Assembly: GCA_012514255.1 (NCBI GenBank)
Contig: JAAZAP010000217.1
Span: forward strand, 1-30,936
Reading direction: 5' to 3'
Length of the DNA: 30,936 bases
Source of the DNA: Bacteroidales bacterium
GTDB taxonomy: Bacteria; Bacteroidota; Bacteroidia; Bacteroidales; VadinHA17
The notes under the pieces were generated by a model that was not told the DNA's origin, did not search any database, and was given only the letters and a program-made list of their open reading frames with translations. Shown in pieces: positions 1 through 7,470 of the stretch. The number at the start of each line of letters is the position of its first letter. Position 1 is the stretch's first letter. A program made the position numbers and the translations under genes.

Positions 1-40
1 GCAAAATAAAGAAAACGATCAGAATAAAAAACAGAGGGAG

Positions 41-892
41 ATGGATTTCCTGAAAGCTGTAAACATAATAGGAAGGGACCTGGATGAGGCGATGGCATTG
101 CTGGAACAGCTCTCCGGCGTATCCGGGCCTGAACGGGCCGAGATTGAACTTGCACGTTCGCGCGTACGAAGTGCCGCTGACCTGCTAAAACTGCTGCCCG
201 GGCTCACTGTGGCCGGGAAGCAGACAGCGCCGGCGCAGGCTACGCAGAGCGAATCGATGGATGAAAAAATGCCGGAATCCCATCCAGCGACGGAAGGCAG
301 CCTGCTGCCAGAGTCAGTCAGGGAACCGGTAAGTGAATCAAAAACTGAACCCGGTCCGGAACAGAAACCGGTAACCGAACCCATGCCCGGTCCTGAAAAA
401 CCACCAGAGCCTGAACCGATGCCCCGGCCTGAGCCGCTCCCGAAACCGGAGCCCCGGCCTGAGCCGGAACACCTGCCAGACACGGTGAAGGCTGAAGCAT
501 CTGCAGAGGAGCCTGCAAAACAAAAGGAGGCAGGCAGGAAAGGCCAGGAATCCTCAAAAGTCATCCTGGCAGACAGGTTCATTCCCTCCGGCACCATTGG
601 AGAGAAGATATCACCGGCAAGAAAGGATGAAGTCATCTCATCGGTCATGCATAACAAACCGATAGCTGACATCGGGGCTGCCATAGGTATCAATGACCGG
701 TTCTATTACATCCGCGAGCTCTTCAGCGGTGATGCGTTAGCATACAGTGACACTATCAGACGCCTCAACGCTGCTGCCAGCCTCGGAGAGGCCATGAAAA
801 TACTTGATGAGAGTACCGTCATGGGCTCCGACCCCGCAGCGCAGTCCTCCTTTGTTGACGTCGTCCGCAGAAAATTCAGCCTGCATGTCTAA
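41..892 (+). CDS. Hypothetical protein with Pro/Glu-rich linker and conserved C-terminal domain
   Basis: I cannot assign a function. The 283-residue product has three parts. Residues 1-55 are predicted helical (it begins MDFLKAVNIIGRDLDEAMAL). Residues about 60-170 are a low-complexity linker dominated by Pro and Glu (EPMPGPEKPPEPEPMPRPEP). Residues about 175-283 form a compact domain with the motif IGINDRFYYIRELFSGD and a C-terminal FVDVVRRKF. I recall this last domain as a recurrent Bacteroidota family of unknown role, often encoded near housekeeping genes; that is memory, not a search. There is no signal peptide or membrane segment, so it is probably cytoplasmic. The start at 41 has a purine-rich GAGGGAG just upstream. 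The stop overlaps the rsmI start by 8 bases, so the two are probably co-transcribed and translationally coupled. Inside the linker, 421-436 is repeated exactly at 451-466, which could let the linker change length. Confidence 0.8.
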   Translation: MDFLKAVNIIGRDLDEAMALLEQLSGVSGPERAEIELARSRVRSAADLLKLLPGLTVAGKQTAPAQATQSESMDEKMPESHPATEGSLLPESVREPVSESKTEPGPEQKPVTEPMPGPEKPPEPEPMPRPEPLPKPEPRPEPEHLPDTVKAEASAEEPAKQKEAGRKGQESSKVILADRFIPSGTIGEKISPARKDEVISSVMHNKPIADIGAAIGINDRFYYIRELFSGDALAYSDTIRRLNAAASLGEAMKILDESTVMGSDPAAQSSFVDVVRRKFSLHV

Positions 893-1583
893 ACTGATCC
901 TGGTCCCCACCCCCATCGGCAATCTTGGTGACATCACCATACGTGCCCTGGAGGTGCTCAAATCGGCGGGACTGATCCTTGCCGAGGACACCCGGACCAC
1001 CAGGATCCTGCTTGACCATTACGGCATCACCGTACCGCTGCGCTCACATCACAAGTTCAATGAGCACCGCAGCCTGGAAGCTGTCTGTGACGGTATTGAG
1101 AGGGGCACTGTCACCGCCCTTGTCTCTGACGCTGGTACCCCGGGCATCTCCGATCCCGGCTTCCTGCTGGTGCGCAGGTGTCTTGAGCGGGAGATACCTG
1201 TTGAAGCGCTCCCCGGCCCCACCGCGTTCGTCCCGGCACTGGTAGCCTCTGGTCTGCCCTCCGACCGCTTCTGCTTCGAAGGGTTCCTGCCACAGAAGAA
1301 GGGAAGGCAGAAAAGGATCACAGCCCTGGCGGCAGAGGAGAGGACAATGATCTTCTACGAATCGCCTTTCAGGGTGCTGAAAACCCTTGAGCAGCTGGCA
1401 GCTGCACTGGGCCCTGATCGCCGCGCTTCGGTCTCCAGGGAGATAACCAAGAAATTTGAGGAGACCATCCGCGGATCCCTCTCCTCGCTGGCGGAACACT
1501 TCAGGAACAATCCGCCCAGGGGAGAGTTTGTGATAGTGGTTGCCGGCACCTCACTTAAGGATCATACAGAAGAAACAGACTGA
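885..1583 (+). CDS. rsmI: 16S rRNA (cytidine-1402-2'-O)-methyltransferase
   Basis: RsmI uses S-adenosylmethionine to methylate the 2'-hydroxyl of C1402 in the ribosomal P site. The 232-residue product shows the family signatures: VPTPIGNLGDIT at 7-18, LAEDTRTTR at 32-40, SDAGTPGISDPG at 81-92 and ALPGPTAFVPALVASGLP at 108-125, all typical of the tetrapyrrole-methylase fold. E. coli RsmI is somewhat longer (about 286 residues); like many Bacteroidota versions this one ends soon after the methylase domain. The frame is open upstream to 804, but that extension lies inside the preceding gene and reads as an unrelated Arg/Pro-rich shadow, so I chose the ATG at 885. It overlaps the upstream stop codon, and the next gene begins 2 bases after its stop, so it sits in the middle of an operon. 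Confidence 0.95.
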   Translation: MSKLILVPTPIGNLGDITIRALEVLKSAGLILAEDTRTTRILLDHYGITVPLRSHHKFNEHRSLEAVCDGIERGTVTALVSDAGTPGISDPGFLLVRRCLEREIPVEALPGPTAFVPALVASGLPSDRFCFEGFLPQKKGRQKRITALAAEERTMIFYESPFRVLKTLEQLAAALGPDRRASVSREITKKFEETIRGSLSSLAEHFRNNPPRGEFVIVVAGTSLKDHTEETD

Positions 1584-1585
1584 AG

Positions 1586-4267
1586 ATGCGCCTTGCCGGA
1601 GTGCTCATAACAGCCCTGTTCCTCCTCCCGATAAACCTCTCACAGGCACAGTCTCTGCGGGGCAGGATCACCGACGGCTATGGCTCACCAATGCCCTCAG
1701 CCTCTGTCTATATAACCGAACTGCGCCAGGGTACAACCTCCAACAACGACGGGTATTATGAGATCACCCTGTCCCCGGGCAGGTACACAGTCAGCTACCA
1801 GTTCCTTGGCTATGTACCTGTAAGCAAACAATTTACCCTCTCCGGGGAAGATGTCATGGCTGACATCACCCTGGCTGAACAGCTCTTCGTGATACCATCC
1901 GTAAGAGTATCAGCATCAGGCCGGGACCCTGCTTACTTTATTATGCGCAGGGCGATAGGTATGGCACCCTTCCATCTGAACCAGGTGAGGATGTACAGAG
2001 CGGAAGTCTATATCAGGGGTGGCGGCAGTGTAGACAAAATACCTGAGATGATGAAACGTCGGATGAAGATCGAAGCCAACGAGGGCGATCTGAGGGAGGG
2101 CAAATACTATTTTTCAGAGGCAGTCAGCATCATTACCTTCAATGCTCCCGACAAATACATAAACCGCGTCATATCATCCAACTCCAGTGAACAGATCGGT
2201 CAGGATCAGGCCTCTCCCATGTCCTATATCGAAGCCAGCTTCTACCAGCCCGTGCTGGCCGAGGCGGCTATATCCCCGCTGGCCCCAAACGCCTTCGCAC
2301 ACTACAGATTCACCTTCCTCGGCTCATCCTCGCAGGGAGATTGGGTCATTGACAAGATCATGGTCACACCCCGCCGAAAGAGCCAGCAACTCTTTGCCGG
2401 GGTGATCTATATAGTGGAGGACCTCTGGGCTATCCACTCTCTTGACCTCACGAATGACAACATAGCCGGGAAGATCCGTATCCGCCAGCTCTACACACCC
2501 GTTGAGGAAGGTATCTGGATGCCTGTGAGCCATGAGTTCAACGTAGATATCTCCCTCATGGGCATCAAGGCAAGGGCAGCCTACACCAGCGCCGTGAAAT
2601 ACCTCGAGGTAGAGCCAGACAGATCACTCCCCCGCCCGCCATCATACACCCTTCCGGCGGAGTCAGACAATGCAGGAGAGACAGAAGAAGACGCTATGAG
2701 CGCCACCCGGCGTGAAATAGAAACCATCCTTCAGAAGGATAATCTCACTGCCCGCGATATGTCGAGGTTGGCACGCCTGAATGAGAAGAACGCCAGGCAG
2801 ACCCGGGAGAAACCACCATTGGAAGTTGAGGACAAAACCACCGTCATAATAGAGGAGGACGCCACGCAGAAAGACTCCGCATGGTGGGCTGATACCAGGC
2901 CCATACCACTCTCAAGGGAAGAGGCGGCCAGCCTCTCCGTCGTGCCTGCCACCGGCCGGCGCCTGGCAAGACGTGACACAACAACCATAACCATATCACT
3001 GGGATCAGGATCACAATCAGTTGCTGACTCCACTCAGAAGAGGAAAAACCGCACCATGCGCTTCCTGAAAGACCTGGCCGGCGGCAGGAACTGGCAGCTT
3101 TCCCCGAATACGGTACTTAACTTTGACGGGCTGGCAGACCTCAATAGTTTCTCATTCAATCCGGTGGACGGATTTGTTGCCGGTACGGGTATAACTCTCT
3201 CTGTCAGGGCCGCAGAGGCTGGCCGTTTCACACTCGCCCCGTCTGTAAGGTACGCCTTCAGCCGTGATCGGCTGATGTGGAATGTCACAGCCAATATGCT
3301 CTATGACCCGATGAGGGCAGGCAACCTCTTCCTGAGAGCAGGAAGCCAGTCAGACGAATACTCACTCACCGGGGTTAACCAGCTGGTTAATACCGTGGCG
3401 TCACTCTTTTTCAGGGACAACATGATGAGACTCTACAACAGCCGCTACATCATTGCCGGCCACCGCAGTGACCTGGCCAACGGATTGAACCTGTCAGTCT
3501 CGGGCATGTATGAGAAACGTGATCCGCTGGAGAACAGTTCTGATTTTTCCTTCTTCAGGAAGGGCTGGCCATGGAGCGACAATCTTCCTGATAATGAATG
3601 GGTTACCGACGGGATTGAAAGCTATGATCCTGAGACCTCCTTCAGCCACAACCATCTCTCCTCAACCACAGTTCTGAGCTGGACACCCCGTCAGCGCTAC
3701 CGTATCTCAAACGGTGCAAAGGTCAGCGCCGGCTCTGATTATCCCACATTTGCCATCACCTGGAGGCACGGATACAACTTCAATGATACTCTCTCCGGCC
3801 ACTATGACATGCTCATGGGCGAGGTGAGCCGCACAGGCAGGTTCGGGGCTCTGAACGAGTTCCGCTGGCGCATCCGCGGGGGCGGATTCTTCAACAGCGG
3901 TAACGTAAGGCTGCAGGATATGCATTACTTCAATACCCAGTCGTCACCGGTTTTGCTCAACAACTATGAAGATGCCTTCTATCTGGCTCCCGTTTATTCC
4001 CTGGCAGCAAGGAGCACATTTGCCGAAGCCCATGTCATGTACACCACCCCCACCCTGCTCCTGAAGCGACTGCCGGTGCTCAGCCGTACACTCATAAGGG
4101 AGAATTTAGGGCTCTCCGCGGCATGGACCCCCGAATCAGGCTATTACTGGGAAGCGGGTTACTCCCTCAGCGAGGTATTCCTTATAGCAAACATCGGTGT
4201 ATGGACCGGCTTCCGTGGCACATCCTTCGAATCCGCAGGGATCAGGGTTGGATTACGGATTGACTGA
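1586..4267 (+). CDS. DUF5686 outer-membrane protein with carboxypeptidase-like regulatory domain
   Basis: The 893-residue product begins with a signal peptide (MRLAGVLITALFLLPINLSQAQ, cleavage near 22). Residues about 23-100 are a beta-sandwich of the carboxypeptidase-D regulatory / CarboxypepD_reg-like type (LRGRITDGYGSPMPSASVYI, then NNDGYYEITLSPGRYTVSYQFLGY). The remainder fits the DUF5686 family of large Bacteroidota envelope proteins. An acidic, Thr- and Arg-rich, poorly structured stretch lies around 365-480. The last 400 residues show alternating hydrophobic/aromatic strands expected of an outer-membrane barrel, ending in a beta-like GIRVGLRID. The transported substrate is not known. 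It lacks a recognisable TonB box or plug, so I do not call it a SusC-type receptor. It starts 2 bases after rsmI and is the last gene of that unit; its stop lies 13 bases before the 54-bp repeat array. Confidence 0.85.
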   Translation: MRLAGVLITALFLLPINLSQAQSLRGRITDGYGSPMPSASVYITELRQGTTSNNDGYYEITLSPGRYTVSYQFLGYVPVSKQFTLSGEDVMADITLAEQLFVIPSVRVSASGRDPAYFIMRRAIGMAPFHLNQVRMYRAEVYIRGGGSVDKIPEMMKRRMKIEANEGDLREGKYYFSEAVSIITFNAPDKYINRVISSNSSEQIGQDQASPMSYIEASFYQPVLAEAAISPLAPNAFAHYRFTFLGSSSQGDWVIDKIMVTPRRKSQQLFAGVIYIVEDLWAIHSLDLTNDNIAGKIRIRQLYTPVEEGIWMPVSHEFNVDISLMGIKARAAYTSAVKYLEVEPDRSLPRPPSYTLPAESDNAGETEEDAMSATRREIETILQKDNLTARDMSRLARLNEKNARQTREKPPLEVEDKTTVIIEEDATQKDSAWWADTRPIPLSREEAASLSVVPATGRRLARRDTTTITISLGSGSQSVADSTQKRKNRTMRFLKDLAGGRNWQLSPNTVLNFDGLADLNSFSFNPVDGFVAGTGITLSVRAAEAGRFTLAPSVRYAFSRDRLMWNVTANMLYDPMRAGNLFLRAGSQSDEYSLTGVNQLVNTVASLFFRDNMMRLYNSRYIIAGHRSDLANGLNLSVSGMYEKRDPLENSSDFSFFRKGWPWSDNLPDNEWVTDGIESYDPETSFSHNHLSSTTVLSWTPRQRYRISNGAKVSAGSDYPTFAITWRHGYNFNDTLSGHYDMLMGEVSRTGRFGALNEFRWRIRGGGFFNSGNVRLQDMHYFNTQSSPVLLNNYEDAFYLAPVYSLAARSTFAEAHVMYTTPTLLLKRLPVLSRTLIRENLGLSAAWTPESGYYWEAGYSLSEVFLIANIGVWTGFRGTSFESAGIRVGLRID

Positions 4268-4280
4268 TATCCGGACCTAC

Positions 4281-4470
4281 AATTCTTAATCCCCTACAGG
4301 GATTTTCAGAGGTATTTAATAGCCATATATATGCAATTCTTAATCCTCTACAGGGATTTTCAGAGGTATTTAATAGCCATATATATGCAATTATTAATCC
4401 CCTACAGGGATTTTCAGAGGTATTTAATAGCCATATATATGCAATTCTTAATCCCCTACAGGGATTTTCA
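4281..4470. repeat. 54-bp tandem repeat, 3.5 copies
   Basis: The period is exactly 54 bp: a 28-bp core starts at 4281, 4335, 4389 and 4443, separated by three identical 26-bp linkers (4309-4334, 4363-4388, 4417-4442). The first and fourth cores are identical; the second and third each differ by one base. Each core holds a short hairpin, AATCCC-ctaca-GGGATT (AATCCT in copy 2, leaving one mismatch), and each linker ends in an AT-alternating stretch (CATATATATGC). The identical linkers rule out CRISPR spacers; this is a minisatellite-like array lying between the convergent DUF5686 gene and dnaB. Because 54 is divisible by three, both strands show spurious open frames through it. Confidence 0.9.
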
Positions 4471-4482
4471 CCACTGCCTATT

Positions 4483-4540
4483 GTCCCGATCCGATTTATC
4501 GGATCGAGGATCCTCGATCCAGACATGTCTGGATCGGGAC
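4483..4540. repeat. Nested palindrome cluster between convergent genes
   Basis: In 58 bp the six-mer CGATCC and its complement GGATCG alternate four times (4487, 4501, 4515, 4531), making overlapping inverted repeats: CGATCCGA-ttta-TCGGATCG (4487-4506), a perfect 20-bp palindrome (4501-4520, centre 4510/4511), a perfect 22-bp palindrome (4515-4536, centre CATG), and an outer pair GTCCCGATCC (4483-4492) with GGATCGGGAC (4531-4540). An imperfect direct repeat, ACTGCCTATTG at 4473 and ACTGTCTATTG at 4543, flanks it. It may act as a two-way transcription stop for the convergent genes, although there is no T-tract. A small mobile palindromic element is the other possibility. Confidence 0.75.
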
Positions 4541-4559
4541 CTACTGTCTATTGCCTGAT

Positions 4560-6083
4560 TTAGAATGGCTTGCGGCCGTTATCATCCGGTGAGAAATCAC
4601 TGTAATCAGATGAGATATCATCATTCATCTTTGAACCCATCGTAAAGACTCCTCCGTTCGGAAGATCCGGGAAGGCGACCTCCGGGCCGAACTCATCAGG
4701 CTCAACAAATGATGCCCTGTCTTCCTTGAAGTAAAGCAGCACCTCATCGGTAGGACCGTTACGGTTCTTCGCCAGGATGATGTCTGCATGACCCTTGGTA
4801 GACTGTCCGTCTTCGAACTGTGACACTCCCATCTTTTCGGGGCGGTGAATGAAGACCACCATGTCGGCATCCTGTTCTATGGCACCAGACTCACGCAGGT
4901 CAGAAAGCATTGGCTTCTTGTTCCCGCCGCGGGTTTCTACCGACCGGTTAAGCTGCGAGAGAGCAAGCACCGGCACGGCCAATTCCTTGGCTATGCTCTT
5001 GAGCGATCTGGAGATGGAGCTCACCTCCTGCTCACGGCTGCCTGCATCGGGTGGCCCGGTCATCAGCTGCAGGTAGTCAACCACAACCACGTCAAGTTTG
5101 CCCTGTGCCTTAAGCCTGCGGCACTTGGCCCGCAGCTCAAAAACCGAGATGGCTGGTGTGTCATCAATATAGATGGGAGCCTCGGTGAGCGACTTGATGC
5201 GTGATTCAAGCAGTGACCACTCTTCCGGAGAGAGCTTGCCGTTCTTGATCTTGTCACCGGGGATCTCTGTCTCCGAAACCATAAGCCTGTTTACAAGCTG
5301 TATGGCTGACATCTCCAGCGAGAAGATTGCAACCTTCTTGTTGTGGTCTATGGCCATGTTACGGGCCATGGTCAGCGCGAAGGCCGTCTTTCCCATTGAT
5401 GGTCTGGCGGCAATGATGACCAGCTCCGACTTCTGCCATCCGGAGGTCAGCCGGTCAAGCCTGGTGAAGCCTGACGGAACCCCCACCAGCGCATCCTCCT
5501 TCTTGCCCAGTTCCTCTATCTCCGCAAGCGACTGCTTGATGACCTCGTGGATGGGAGCCACCTCATGCTTGATGTTCCCCTCGGCTATCCTGAATAGTTC
5601 ATCCTCACTCTTGTCAAGCAGTTCCGTCACATCTAGGGTATCCTCGTAGACCATGTTCTGTATCAGCGTTGCCGCGCGGATCAGCTCGCGCTGAATATAC
5701 TTCTGGAGAACTATCCTGGCATGGTATTCAATGTTGGCAGCCGACACAATCTTTGAGGTCAGCTCTGTCAGGTAGACTGCACCGCCAACCTCTTCAAGGT
5801 CATTGACCCGCTTCAGCTCCTGCGTTACCGTCAGCAGGTCTATCGGCTGGTCACGCTTGTTAAGCTCTGAGATTGCTGCAAATATCTTCTGGTGTGCGGC
5901 CGAATAGAAGACCTCCGGACGAAGCATGTCAACCACCATTCTTGCCGCTTCCACCTCAAGCATTGCCGCACCCAGCACCGCCTCCTCCATCTCGGTTGAT
6001 TGCGGGGGAACCCTGCCACCTTCGGGAATTATAACAACTGACTGTTTCTTCTCCTGTCTGCCGCGTGAGGTGCTCTGTGCCAT
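4560..6083 (-). CDS. dnaB: Replicative DNA helicase DnaB
   Basis: DnaB is the hexameric ring helicase that unwinds DNA ahead of the replication fork and recruits primase. The 507-residue product has the N-terminal helical domain (VPPQSTEMEEAVLGAAM at about 25-42), a linker around 150-195, and the RecA-like motor with Walker A ARPSMGKTAF (226-235), Walker B VVVVDYLQL (332-340), LALSQLNRSVETR (373-385, with the arginine-finger region) and the LSDLRESGAIEQDADMV signature (393-409). The C-terminal tail beyond about 470 is acidic and polar (ISSDYSDFSPDDNGRKPF). Length is normal, with no intein. It is transcribed alone, divergent from ispE and convergent with the DUF5686 gene. The start at 6083 has no clear ribosome-binding site, as is usual in this phylum. 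Confidence 0.97.
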   Translation of the reverse strand: MAQSTSRGRQEKKQSVVIIPEGGRVPPQSTEMEEAVLGAAMLEVEAARMVVDMLRPEVFYSAAHQKIFAAISELNKRDQPIDLLTVTQELKRVNDLEEVGGAVYLTELTSKIVSAANIEYHARIVLQKYIQRELIRAATLIQNMVYEDTLDVTELLDKSEDELFRIAEGNIKHEVAPIHEVIKQSLAEIEELGKKEDALVGVPSGFTRLDRLTSGWQKSELVIIAARPSMGKTAFALTMARNMAIDHNKKVAIFSLEMSAIQLVNRLMVSETEIPGDKIKNGKLSPEEWSLLESRIKSLTEAPIYIDDTPAISVFELRAKCRRLKAQGKLDVVVVDYLQLMTGPPDAGSREQEVSSISRSLKSIAKELAVPVLALSQLNRSVETRGGNKKPMLSDLRESGAIEQDADMVVFIHRPEKMGVSQFEDGQSTKGHADIILAKNRNGPTDEVLLYFKEDRASFVEPDEFGPEVAFPDLPNGGVFTMGSKMNDDISSDYSDFSPDDNGRKPF

Positions 6084-6126
6084 TAATATATATTATTGTT
6101 TATCACATAATTAGACGGGCAGGGAA

Positions 6127-6172
6127 AGTGCCGGCGCCAAGTTCAAATTTAACAATTACAGCAGTGCCGGCG
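6127..6172. repeat. Pair of 10-bp direct repeats around the dnaB promoter box
   Basis: AGTGCCGGCG occurs at 6127-6136 and again at 6163-6172, 36 bp apart, one on each side of the candidate dnaB -7 box. The GC-rich copies stand out in an otherwise AT-rich spacer. They could be operator half-sites or coincidence. Confidence 0.4.
6144..6151 (-). promoter_or_regulatory. Candidate dnaB promoter -7 box
   Basis: On the minus strand this reads TAAATTTG, an exact match to the Bacteroidota TAnnTTTG -7 element. It would give a leader of roughly 50 bases before dnaB. I see no matching -33 TTTG at the right spacing. Confidence 0.45.
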
Positions 6173-6267
6173 GGAGTGCATGGTTATTTGTTTCAAACAA
6201 CCGGTGTTAAAAAGATGTTGAAAACGTATATAATTGTGAAAGATGAGGGAAATTAAAAAGGTTCGTA

Positions 6268-6275
6268 TATTTTTG
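6268..6275 (+). promoter_or_regulatory. Candidate ispE promoter -7 box
   Basis: TATTTTTG matches TAnnTTTG exactly and ends 21 bases before the ispE ATG, giving a very short predicted leader. No good -33 TTTG is visible. Confidence 0.5.
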
Positions 6276-6296
6276 ATCACTTAAGAGTGACCTCTC

Positions 6297-7118
6297 ATGG
6301 TTGTATTTCCAAAGGCGAAAATAAACATAGGGTTAAGGATCATGGAAAAGAGGCCTGACGGCTATCATAACATTGAGACCTTCTTCTATCCCGTGGATGT
6401 TGCCGATGCGCTGGAGTTTGTTGTCAGGAAGGACAATCGCAAAGGTGACACCCTGAAGGTTACCGGCCTGATGGAGGAGAGTGATCCTGGCAAGAACCTG
6501 GTTATGAAAGCCGTTAAGGTTATGAGGCAGTCGTTTGACTTCCCTGCCATCCGCATACACCTGCACAAGAATATCCCTGTAGGAGCAGGTCTTGGTGGCG
6601 GTTCATCCGATGCCGCGTGGATGTTGAAGGCATTGAACAGGTATTTTAACTTCGGCCTCAATTCTGAAGAGCTTCATTCAATAGCCGGCCGCATTGGCAG
6701 CGATGCTCCCTTCTTCATTGACGGCACGCCCTCCTTTGCCGAGGGGGTTGGAAATATACTTTCCGAGTTCCCTCTTGATCTTAGCAGCTTTAATATTGTC
6801 ATCCTCTACCCGGAGACCAACATCAGCACTGCTGAAGCATATGCCGGGTGTGTGCCCTGCCCCGCAGGCCTCTCACTGAGGCAGCTGCTCATCCTTCCTG
6901 TGAGCGAGTGGCGCGGCAGGGTGGTGAATGATTTTGAACTGAATATCTTCAGGCTCTACCCGCAGGTGGGCAGGCTCAAGATGGCTCTCTATGAGGCAGG
7001 AGCAGTATATGCTTCCATGTCTGGCAGCGGATCAGCCGTCTATGGCATCTTTGAGAAGGAACCGGAACTGCCACCCGAGCTGTCGCGTTACAGGCTCAAT
7101 ACCGTGCACCTGCAGTAA
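6297..7118 (+). CDS. ispE: 4-diphosphocytidyl-2-C-methyl-D-erythritol kinase
   Basis: IspE uses ATP to phosphorylate the 2-hydroxyl of CDP-methylerythritol in the MEP pathway, which makes isoprenoid precursors in the cytoplasm. The 273-residue product is a GHMP kinase: the N-terminal FPKAKINIGLRI (4-15) carries the conserved catalytic Lys, PVGAGLGGGSSDAAWML (94-110) is the phosphate-binding loop, and GSDAPFF (134-140) holds the catalytic Asp. The C-terminal SMSGSGSAVYGIF is the third GHMP motif. Length is normal for the family. The gene stands alone, divergent from dnaB, with a TAnnTTTG box just upstream; its stop lies only 12 bases from the stop of the convergent biotin carrier gene. Confidence 0.96.
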   Translation: MVVFPKAKINIGLRIMEKRPDGYHNIETFFYPVDVADALEFVVRKDNRKGDTLKVTGLMEESDPGKNLVMKAVKVMRQSFDFPAIRIHLHKNIPVGAGLGGGSSDAAWMLKALNRYFNFGLNSEELHSIAGRIGSDAPFFIDGTPSFAEGVGNILSEFPLDLSSFNIVILYPETNISTAEAYAGCVPCPAGLSLRQLLILPVSEWRGRVVNDFELNIFRLYPQVGRLKMALYEAGAVYASMSGSGSAVYGIFEKEPELPPELSRYRLNTVHLQ

Positions 7119-7130
7119 CCGTCCGGCCTC

Positions 7131-7445
7131 TCAGCTGATCTCCACCAGCACCACCCCTTTGGCAACCCGGTCGCCCGGAGCGACATTCACGCTTACAACA
7201 TGGCCCTCCAGGTGGCTCTTCAGCCTGTTCTTCATCTTCATGGCCTCGAGGATGACAAGGTCATCACCCTCCTTCACTGTATCTCCCGGTCTGACAAGCA
7301 CCTCCACCACCGTTCCGGGGATGAAGCTCTGTATCCTTCCAGGTACAGGGGGAGCATAGGGTTTGCGCGACACAAAACGCTGGCTGAGGCTGGTGGTATA
7401 TCCGGTGTGATCTATTATCAGTTTCCCCGTTTCTCTCTTTTCCAT
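7131..7445 (-). CDS. Biotin carboxyl carrier subunit of an acyl-CoA carboxylase or decarboxylase
   Basis: The 104-residue protein carries the biotin through which CO2 is shuttled to or from the carboxyltransferase subunit. Residues about 35-104 are a single biotinyl domain with the attachment motif EAMKMKN, in which Lys70 should be biotinylated by BirA. The two half-sandwich repeats (PGTVVEVLVRPGDTVKEGD and EGHVVSVNVAPGDRVAKG) are clear. The first 30 residues are a short polar leader. It starts 25 bases downstream of the carboxyltransferase gene, so the two form an operon. No biotin carboxylase (AccC-type) gene is present nearby, which leaves two options: a methylmalonyl-CoA decarboxylase module, or a propionyl-CoA carboxylase whose biotin carboxylase is encoded elsewhere. 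Confidence 0.9.
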   Translation of the reverse strand: MEKRETGKLIIDHTGYTTSLSQRFVSRKPYAPPVPGRIQSFIPGTVVEVLVRPGDTVKEGDDLVILEAMKMKNRLKSHLEGHVVSVNVAPGDRVAKGVVLVEIS

Positions 7446-7470
7446 ATCACTTCATAGTTTTGTTTCCGGA

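Noticed and set aside
1586..4267. SusC/TonB-dependent receptor
   Set aside because: The N-terminal carboxypeptidase-like domain is shared with SusC proteins, but there is no plug domain or TonB box and no SusD partner.
4281..4470. CRISPR array
   Set aside because: The repeat-spacer look is superficial: all three linkers are identical, so they cannot be acquired spacers, and no cas genes are present.
4483..4540. tRNA-like or structured RNA gene
   Set aside because: The hairpins overlap and exclude each other, there is no anticodon-loop or T-loop consensus, and the symmetry is DNA-level palindromy.
4242..4558. Small repeat-peptide genes on both strands through the 54-bp array
   Set aside because: Open frames arise because 54 is a multiple of three; there is no ribosome-binding site or promoter, and one frame overlaps the DUF5686 stop.
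5173..5649. Long open frame antisense to dnaB
   Set aside because: It is a Ser-rich shadow frame opposite a well-conserved helicase, with no start signals.
7116..7133. Terminator between ispE and the biotin carrier gene
   Set aside because: Only 12 bases separate the stops and no stem with a T-tract is visible.
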